Origin: Periconia sp. R9002
Lineage: Eukaryota > Ascomycota > Dothideomycetes > Pleosporales > Periconiaceae
Assembly (NCBI GenBank): GCA_023627715.1
Contig: JAMAHW010000225.1
Location: 1-14,189 of the forward strand
Direction of reading: 5' to 3'
DNA: 14,189 bases
The stretch's first letter is position 1. Every line of letters starts with the position of its first letter. The translations under genes were made by a program, and so were the position numbers. Of the stretch, positions 9,244 to 14,189 are shown in pieces. Below the pieces are notes generated by a model. It ran no database searches. It worked only from the letters and a program-made list of their open reading frames with translations, and was not told the origin of the DNA.

Positions 9244-9355
9244 ATGGCGAGCCACTCGGTTGTAGCAAGGCGAGCCACCTGAACATACGAGGATTCACCC
9301 GACGAACTAGTTGTTGCTACTACAGCCACGCCATGGTGAGTCACCTAGTCGAAAA
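9244..9355 (-). repeat. 23-bp array 2 (about 4 units)
   Basis: Units begin at 9244 (ATGGCGAGCCACTCGGTT...), 9267 (AAGGCGAGCCACC...), 9290 (degenerate) and 9333 (ATGGTGAGTCACC...), the last after a 3-bp phase slip. Same orientation as array 1. The segment 9304-9370 is also present inverted at 10021-10088. Confidence 0.75.
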
Positions 9356-9370
9356 TGGCAGGTGGTCTGC
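9304..9370 (+). repeat. Inverted-repeat block T, left copy
   Basis: Matches the reverse complement of 10021-10088. Shared words in order are ACTAGTT (CTAGTTA), GTTGCT-CTAC, GGTGAGTCA and, most strongly, AATGGCAGGTGGTCTG. Confidence 0.75.
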
Positions 9371-9377
9371 GGGCAGG

Positions 9378-9561
9378 GACATCGTCGAGTGGCTCGTCAT
9401 ACCGTAACCGATGAAATCGTCGCGCTACAACTGAATAACTCACCGTGCTTCAGTCAACTGGATCGCTATGCTTCAACCGAACGACCTTCCTTGTTCTAGT
9501 GGAGTGACTCACTATGCTATGCCAAAGTGGCTCGCTATACCTGGGACGAGTGGCGCACCAT
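9378..9561 (+). repeat. 23-bp tandem repeat array 3 (8 units)
   Basis: Eight units of exactly 23 bp starting at 9378, 9401, 9424, 9447, 9470, 9493, 9516 and 9539. Examples are GCTACAACTGAATAACTCAC plus CGT, GCTATGCCAAAGTGGCTCGC plus TAT, and ACCTGGGACGAGTGGCGCAC plus CAT. Orientation is opposite to array 1, and the units at 9470-9538 correspond unit by unit to inverted units of array 1. Confidence 0.88.
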
Positions 9562-9785
9562 ATCCTTATCAATTTTCTCAGGATATACTGGGCGGGCGGT
9601 TCTCTATACTCTAACAGCCCCTCATCTGTCCCCTATCGGCCCACTCGCTACCGTTCATCACCTTACTTTCGAGGCAGCCAGAGCCGGTGCAGCCCCACGG
9701 TCAATGACGCTCGGTGCACTCGTTAGACAAACACTTCTCTCAATGACTCGGCATCTTCATTTGTCTCCCGTGCTTTCAGAGAAAC
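9465..9785 (+). repeat. Inverted-repeat block S, right copy
   Basis: Inverse partner of 6760-7090; see that entry for shared words. It has one 23-bp unit fewer than the left copy between CATATCC and TCTCTATACTCT, which is what unequal exchange or slippage in a tandem array would give. Confidence 0.85.
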
Positions 9786-9822
9786 CAGGTTGACCCTGTC
9801 GATCAGATAGGTTGTCAAACGC

Positions 9823-9891
9823 GAGGCGAGTCACTCCTTCATAGCATGACGAGTTCACCGGGTATGGTATAACGAGTCACTCGGTCGAAGA
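9823..9891 (-). repeat. 23-bp array 4 (3 clear units)
   Basis: GAGTCACTC, GAGTTCACC and GAGTCACTC begin at 9828, 9851 and 9874, exactly 23 bp apart, in the orientation of array 1. More degenerate traces continue to about 9960. Confidence 0.8.
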
Positions 9892-10020
9892 GCGGCAAAG
9901 GGTTCCGTCGAAGCATGGTGGGTCGACAGTGTACAACGTGTCACGGAGTGACGACTACGTGGAAGCGATATTCTGCATGATGTCTTTGTTAGCGCCAATA
10001 TGGAACTGTCTCGTTCTGAC

Positions 10021-10088
10021 CAGACCACCTGCCATTGTTGACAAATTGACTCACCGTGACCTAGCAGTAGAAGCAACCCCTTAACTAG
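10021..10088 (-). repeat. Inverted-repeat block T, right copy
   Basis: Reverse complement of this stretch matches 9304-9370, best in CAGACCACCTGCCATT and TGACTCACC. Together with block S it shows that the island has undergone more than one inverted duplication. Confidence 0.75.
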
Positions 10089-10117
10089 GTGAGTTATCGT
10101 ACCATGGTCAGCTGGCT

Positions 10118-10209
10118 GCTACAGCTTAGTGATGGGTCTTGCTACAAGCAAGTGATTCTCTTTGCTACAACCGAGTGACTCGCCATGCTACAGCCGAGTG
10201 GCTCACCAT
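10118..10209 (+). repeat. 23-bp tandem repeat array 5 (4 units)
   Basis: Four adjacent 23-bp units starting at 10118, 10141, 10164 and 10187. The two best preserved read GCTACAACCGAGTGACTCGC plus CAT and GCTACAGCCGAGTGGCTCAC plus CAT, giving the clearest family consensus. Orientation as array 3. A fifth, more degenerate unit may precede it at 10095. Confidence 0.9.
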
Positions 10210-10577
10210 TCCTCTGCTAAATCATTTGTTATCCCTCGGCTGAGATGGACCGCACCATCACCTCAAAGCGCTTTTTTCGTTGTGCATCATCAGCAGCCTA
10301 GCGACTCTACAGTAACGATAAGCATATAGAGTGTGCAATCTCTGAAGTGGTATCCACAAACGATACCCATGCACTAGATCAGCGGAGCTTCCACCGTGAG
10401 GCTCTTCTTGCTTACGCGCTTCGGGGTAGTAAGCACCGACTAAGACCAACTCTTGCTTCGTCCCAGTCCACGCTGAGCCAGCGGGTATAAGCGACCTGCC
10501 GCCATAGCAAAGTTGCTAAGCTGCTGACGACGCGCAAGAAAAGGAGCGTTTTGAGTTGGTGGCGTAGTTTGTCTAGC

Positions 10578-10620
10578 ATAGCGAGCCACTCGGCTACAAT
10601 ATAATAAGTCACCCGTGGTA
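10578..10620 (-). repeat. Two 23-bp units inside copy B
   Basis: GAGCCACTC at 10583 and AAGTCACCC at 10606, exactly 23 bp apart, followed by GTGGTAAGG as in copy A. Confidence 0.75.
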
Positions 10621-10739
10621 AGGCCATCGACTGGAGTGTTACTAGCGATGTGGCCAGGACATAGTAAGCTAATGAAATGCCGTTGCATGGGCGACTTGTA
10701 CGCAAACGAGATGCAAATGCAACGCTTGTCAGGGTTAGC

Positions 10740-10760
10740 AAAAAAAAAAAAAAAAAAAAA
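10740..10760 (+). repeat. Poly-A tract, 21 A
   Basis: Twenty-one uninterrupted A residues inside copy B. The equivalent place in copy A (about 7590) reads GATAAGTAGCGC with no run of A. No sign of a retroposed gene body lies upstream and no flanking short duplication is obvious, so expansion by slippage is the simplest reading. Confidence 0.9.
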
Positions 10761-11200
10761 TCTGCGCCTATACAGACCCTTTGACAGCTGCAAGGTAAGC
10801 TAGGGTCCGTGATCGAAGCTCTCACCACGAGCAGAAGATTGGCTATAGTTAAGGGTACGTTCGCGCGATATTCCACAATTTGCACAGCTCGCGCTTGTGG
10901 CTAGTACAATTTTGAGCATTAGGCCACGGCTCATGACAACAAGCTACGAGTGAAAGCCACAACACTTAACCGCATACGACCTGTAAGCTTTCTTAGCGAA
11001 GACCATCCATGTGACCATGGCCATGTGCATTGTTGTCAGCAGATGAGGGCCGTTCTGTGTTCTGCAAATCGTTGGACGCTGACTTCGCAGATCCGCTTTC
11101 TATCGATGACGATTACCGATCACGTTCACAAGCCGCCTCCGATAGACCATGTAAAGCTGAACCCTGATAGTTGCTCGTGGCTATCCACTGCAGGGCTATC

Positions 11201-12087
11201 AGCCTACATGGAATTCCGCAGTATGGAAAACCATCCTCGGACGCATTTCACATTCCGCCTTAAGTCATCGGATAGGTAAGCACCATACGCAGGCAACCGA
11301 TGACACGCATTCATCGAGCGCTTGCCAGGGGATGACCACGGCGGTTTCCATATCGGGAGGCGTCATCGAAACCGATAGATCAGCACAATGTTCTTTCACC
11401 CTATAGGGGTACTATCATCTGTCCGTTGTAATCGCTAGCCATGAAAACATTCGTTTCGTATAAAACTCTTCGCTGTTTTATGCCCCTAAACAACCCGTGC
11501 GTAGCGCACAGCTGCGTTACATATTACAATGTCGACGTCAGCTGTTATGCCTTCCAAAAGACTGGATCTTGAAGATGTTTGCTATTTTGCATTCAAGCTT
11601 ATCTACACTCCTGTGGGTAGGGAACAAGAAGGAGCAGTGTGCTATTTGAATGCGACGATTGTGATACAGTTTACTAGTGCCACAAAACCAATCGTGGAAT
11701 TATCAAGTACTGTCGCAATGTCATACCAGCAAACAATGCGGCTTTCATGTAGCGTTTGACCTCTAGTCTCTACCCCTAACGCAGAGCGCTTGAATAGTTT
11801 TGGGTAGAAGCGCAAGACCACTTCTACACAGTAATGCGATCTATTTCGGGTATGCACAAGTCGTTGGAAAACGGACGCGGTAGTCCACCCGCTTAGAGGC
11901 CTTCCTTCATGTACGTTGGGTATTCCTTCTCCGTACTAGCCACGGAATGATGAGTGCAAACAACGTGTATGTGATCCATAACTCTTAGGCAAAGACAGCT
12001 CATTTGAGCTTTTAGTGTCTGCGTAGTGATGTACTCTACTATATTGCGAGCAGTCCACAAATAAATTGCACTGTGTCGTGTCGCGGT
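11201..12087. other. Unassigned, repeat island to Cys4 gene 3' side
   Basis: No gene is supported. A plus-strand frame at 11529-11759 opens MSTSAVMPSKRLDLEDVCYF but has no recognisable motif and is overlapped by an equally open minus-strand frame. The last few hundred bases before 12088 are probably the 3' untranslated region of the minus-strand gene. The 23-bp family is absent from here to the right edge, which places the island border near 11.2 kb. Confidence 0.4.
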
Positions 12088-12859
12088 CTATAGGCGACCG
12101 CGATTGTACATGTCCGCCAAAAACAGCCTTTTTATGCTCCCATGTGCAGCCGAAGTAGGAAGAGAACAGCTCTTGCCTGAGGAGATTTCGCCATTGGCAG
12201 CCTCAAACGTCCCCTCTATCGTTGTCGAGCGTAGTGGGCAATCTACAATTGGCAGACATGGAAACGTCCTTCTCAAGGTGATGCTCGGATGATTCCCCAG
12301 TTCTCCCGAGTCGTGTTGCCCAGGGATATCGCTGTACAAGTGTATCCCGAAAGGGGCGAGGACGAAGCATCTAGGCGGAACCTGAGTGGGTAGTCGCTGA
12401 GGAACAATGTCGTGGAACGGATACTCGGGTACAGAGCATAGAGGCTGGGTCGGAAGACAGTAGTCCGTGAGACGTCGTGGCTGCTTTGCTACATCCTGGC
12501 GCCTGCACCTGCAGCTATGTCAACGTCCGTACACGAATAGCCCAGGAGAAAAGGCACACCTTTCGGAGCAATACAGAATGGAGTCGCTGGGAATGACAAT
12601 CTGTTTCTCGCAGACCGTGCTAGACCAGGTCTATGTTGAGCCCGAGATGCGTCGAGGAATGAGGCTGAATCACCCACCAAAAGCTTAGAAAGACCGTGAC
12701 GGTCGCATCCCATTTTTCAAGAGCACGCTCATCCACCCCAGTACTACCAACTCGTGATGTGATGAAGCCAGACCGAGACTTCACCTTGGAAATTTCTTCG
12801 CGAACCTTGAGCAGCCGCCTCGAGTACTTCGATGGTGTAAGGGTACGACGTGTCGCCAT
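12088..12859 (-). CDS. Cys4 zinc-binding protein, Ecl1/life-span factor-like
   Basis: A three-exon gene of 220 residues assembled by eye: exon 1 12859-12678, exon 2 12619-12560, exon 3 12508-12088 (TAG stop). The start ATG sits in ACCATGG, an ideal context. Splicing joins LSF to C61-TVC64-EKQI, then YC78-SER to C82-RRQD, giving a C-x2-C-x13-C-x3-C finger intact across two exon junctions. Both introns would otherwise put stops in frame. The rest is low-complexity and Pro/Ser rich (HDIVPQRLPTQVPPR) and ends SIKRLFLADMYNRGRL. C-x2-C-E-K-Q-I followed by LYCSE-x-C-R-R-x-D resembles the fungal Ecl1-type life-span regulatory factor family, small zinc-binding regulators linked in yeasts to chronological lifespan and stress or starvation responses. 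The family call is from motif memory; the gene model itself is strong. It is transcribed divergently from the Moco sulfurase. Confidence 0.75.
12509..12559 (-). other. Intron 2 of the Cys4 gene
   Basis: 51 bp, GTGTGC donor, TTGAC branch-like site about 10 bases before the CAG acceptor. Its length is a multiple of three, but it contains an in-frame TGA and interrupts the finger between SER and CRR. Confidence 0.72.
12620..12677 (-). other. Intron 1 of the Cys4 gene
   Basis: 58 bp, GTGGGT donor, CTCAAC branch-like site, TAG acceptor at 12622-12620. Removing it creates a Cys codon (TG plus C) that supplies the first zinc ligand. Confidence 0.72.
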
Positions 12860-13490
12860 GGTACGCGATCGATATCTTCGCAAACGGCATTAATGATGCG
12901 AAAAGGTAGTGTGTCAAAAACATACATCTCTCGCAATGAGAGACTGTTGTTGTGTACCAGATGCAGATGGCTTCGCGCGTTGCTAACCACCAATGCATTC
13001 CATGCAGCCCCCGATGCTTATCATTCAGGCTGCTGAAGCAGTTTTCGCCGACACAGCAGTAAGATATCACTCTCTCGGCCTTGATGAACTATCGATACGT
13101 ACCGCGGGTACTCCCCGGCAATAGATGCACGTAGAACAGTCTCTAATAAGGTTTGAGCTCTATGCCCTGACCGCACGTGGGTATCAGCAGACAGAGCTTT
13201 GCTACAAAGAGCACTGTACAGCCAGGATAAAGGCCAATGCTGACATCGCAGCGGAATTCACGACCATTCCCGGCTCATTATGTTGTTCACCCTAATTCAG
13301 TAACGCTAACATGCATGATCAGCAGTTTATGATAAACGACACACGAATGGGCTAAAGCATGCTTATGATCCACTTTTCCAGGATTTTCTCAGTTGAAACT
13401 CGTCGATGGTGCAACAGATGTATATAGGAGCGCTATTGGTAACCTGACACCTCTAGGACACGGAATCGAAAGCTCTAGCAATCCTACGCT
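12860..13490. promoter_or_regulatory. Divergent intergenic region (631 bp)
   Basis: Lies between the start codons of two oppositely transcribed genes and must hold both promoters. On the plus side TGTATATAGGAG at 13419-13430 is a good TATA box, about 65 bp before the sulfurase ATG. No equally clear TATA was seen for the minus-strand gene. Open frames here are short and not coding-like. Confidence 0.6.
13419..13428 (+). promoter_or_regulatory. TATA box of the Moco sulfurase gene
   Basis: TGTATATAGG, centred about 65 bp upstream of the ATG at 13491, leaving room for a short 5' leader. No competing ATG lies between them. Confidence 0.5.
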
Positions 13491-14189
13491 ATGCGCAGCC
13501 AGAAGTCAGAGGAACACAGGCAGCGCATGCGCTACAATAGAATGGTACAACGCATGAGAGATGCTGAATATCCGATGCTGAAAGGTGCCGCCTCTTTATC
13601 CATGAATCTGACCCACTGTAGCTAAATCACGCTGGCAGAAGTTACTTACCTGGATCACGCCGGTACTGCGCTCTCGTGCAAGTCGCTCATGCAAGCCTTC
13701 TCGAGACAGATGCAAACCTGTCTTCTTGCCAACCCTCACTCCGCTCTAGCATCTGATGCGAGCCTGGCACAGTCCATCATTCTCTCTGCACGGAAAAGCG
13801 TCCTGCAGTTGTTCAATGCCAGCCCGGATCACTTCGATGTCGTTTTCACGCCCAACGCCACCGCTGGCGTGAAACTGGTCGCCGAAGCGTTCAGCCAGCA
13901 GGACCAAGGCTTCGAGTACAGGTACCACCGGGACTGTCATACAAGCCTTGTCGGTGCTCGGGAACTGGCTCGGGAGAGCTACTACCTTGCGTCCGACAAA
14001 GCGACAGAGAGTTGGATCCACCAAGAGGGCGACGACGCGGGAGGCACTCACAAACGGCTTACGCTTTTTGCCTATCCAGCTCAGTCCAACATGAACGGCC
14101 GACGTCTTCCGTTGCGTTGGGCTTCCCAAGTGCGCAAAGCGGGTGCTCACGCCAACACGTACATTCTTCTGGATGTGGCTGCACTCGTT
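13491..14189 (+). CDS. hxB: Molybdenum cofactor sulfurase, 5' part
   Basis: N-terminal 215 residues of a Moco sulfurase, the PLP-dependent enzyme that takes sulfur from L-cysteine and transfers it to the molybdenum cofactor of xanthine dehydrogenase-type hydroxylases in the cytosol; the Aspergillus gene is hxB. Exon 1 is 13491-13584, exon 2 runs from 13639 off the right edge. The joined protein reads AEYPMLKEVTYLDHAGTAL (residues 25-43), then ANPHSAL (62-68), FDVVFTPNATAGVKLVAEAF (97-116), YHRDCHTSLVGARELA (127-142) and LFAYPAQSNMNGRRLPL (174-190), all NifS-like sulfurase signatures in the right order. His132 is the conserved cofactor-stacking position of this fold. The PLP-binding Lys and the C-terminal MOSC domain would lie beyond the window. 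No stop or shift is present, so the visible part looks functional. The MRSQKSEEHR N-terminus is supported only by being in frame. Confidence 0.94.
13585..13638 (+). other. hxB: Intron 1 of the Moco sulfurase gene
   Basis: 54 bp, GTGCCG donor, GCTAAAT branch-like site, GGCAG acceptor. It holds an in-frame TAA. Splicing makes a Glu codon (G plus AA) and joins YPMLK to VTYLDHAGT, the order expected for the family. Confidence 0.85.

Larger units (their letters stand above)
10230..11200 (+). repeat. Direct-repeat block, copy B
   Basis: Diverged direct copy of 7205-8005, with the landmark words listed there in the same order and orientation. It differs by insertions, the largest being extra sequence at about 10320-10560 and the A21 tract. 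No open gene lies in it. Confidence 0.8.

Noticed and set aside
9527..9793. Two parallel open frames over the right S block as a gene
   Set aside because: Both frames are open together, both include non-coding 23-bp units at their start, and the left S copy does not keep either frame open over the same length.
6954..10620. CRISPR-like array
   Set aside because: The 23-bp units are adjacent with no spacers, the units are degenerate, and the genome is clearly eukaryotic.
10560..10765. LINE or SINE insertion ending in poly-A
   Set aside because: Sequence just upstream of the A run is shared with copy A, where no tail exists, and no reverse-transcriptase sequence or Pol III promoter was recognised.
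10440..10885. Minus-strand frames up to 157 codons with a run of Phe
   Set aside because: The Phe run is just the poly-A tract read backwards. Two overlapping frames are open at once and neither is protein-like.
11529..11759. Small gene opening MSTSAVMPSKRLDLEDVC
   Set aside because: No motif, no supporting intron signals, and an equally open frame on the opposite strand. Not enough to call.
12744..13070. Minus-strand frame of 108 codons overlapping the Cys4 gene
   Set aside because: It overlaps exon 1 in a different frame, has no recognisable motif and runs into the intergenic region. The spliced model with an intact Cys4 finger is much better supported.
13746..14150. Long open minus-strand frame of 134 codons
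   Set aside because: It lies entirely antisense to exon 2 of the Moco sulfurase, which has unmistakable family motifs. The minus frame is open only because of the base composition of the real gene.
1..14189. A new multi-gene defence, biosynthetic or toxin system
   Set aside because: Only three clear protein genes plus one transposase exist here, and none is organised as such a system. The unusual content is repeat structure rather than a gene cluster.

Overview
The window looks like nuclear DNA of a filamentous ascomycete (Pezizomycotina). It has short GT-AG introns of 51-58 bp, a fungal-type BTB/POZ gene, a fungal hAT DNA transposon, a molybdenum-cofactor sulfurase of the Aspergillus hxB type, and a small Cys-rich protein resembling the Ecl1/life-span regulatory factor family. 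Nothing prokaryotic was seen.

Layout. 1-1450: mostly gene-poor, with an open frame running in from the left edge (2-334) and a coding-like fragment (501-788) that I cannot name. 1450-2530 (minus): a decayed BTB/POZ gene with one 52-bp intron, two frameshifts and one TGG-to-TGA nonsense change. 3062-5410: a complete hAT element (3070-5402) with 18-bp perfect terminal inverted repeats, a perfect 8-bp target duplication and a full BED-finger/RNase H-like/dimerisation transposase. Its frame is broken by two shifts that cancel each other. 5411-6760: no convincing gene. 6760-11200: a repeat island built from a degenerate 23-bp tandem repeat present in both orientations, a roughly 330-bp block present as an inverted pair 2.7 kb apart, and a roughly 800-970 bp block present as a direct pair about 3 kb apart. 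11200-12087: unassigned. 12088-14189: an intact-looking divergent gene pair. On the minus strand is a three-exon Cys4 protein of 220 aa. On the plus strand are the first two exons of a Moco sulfurase, which runs off the right edge.

Reading as a whole: old, rearranged, gene-dead accessory DNA with a young hAT insertion lies next to conserved housekeeping DNA that begins near 12 kb. The two intact genes share a 631-bp intergenic region. No operon-like or defence-system organisation is visible. The most unusual signals are the phase-locked 23-bp repeat family and a striking excess of the palindrome TCGTACGA inside the transposase gene.
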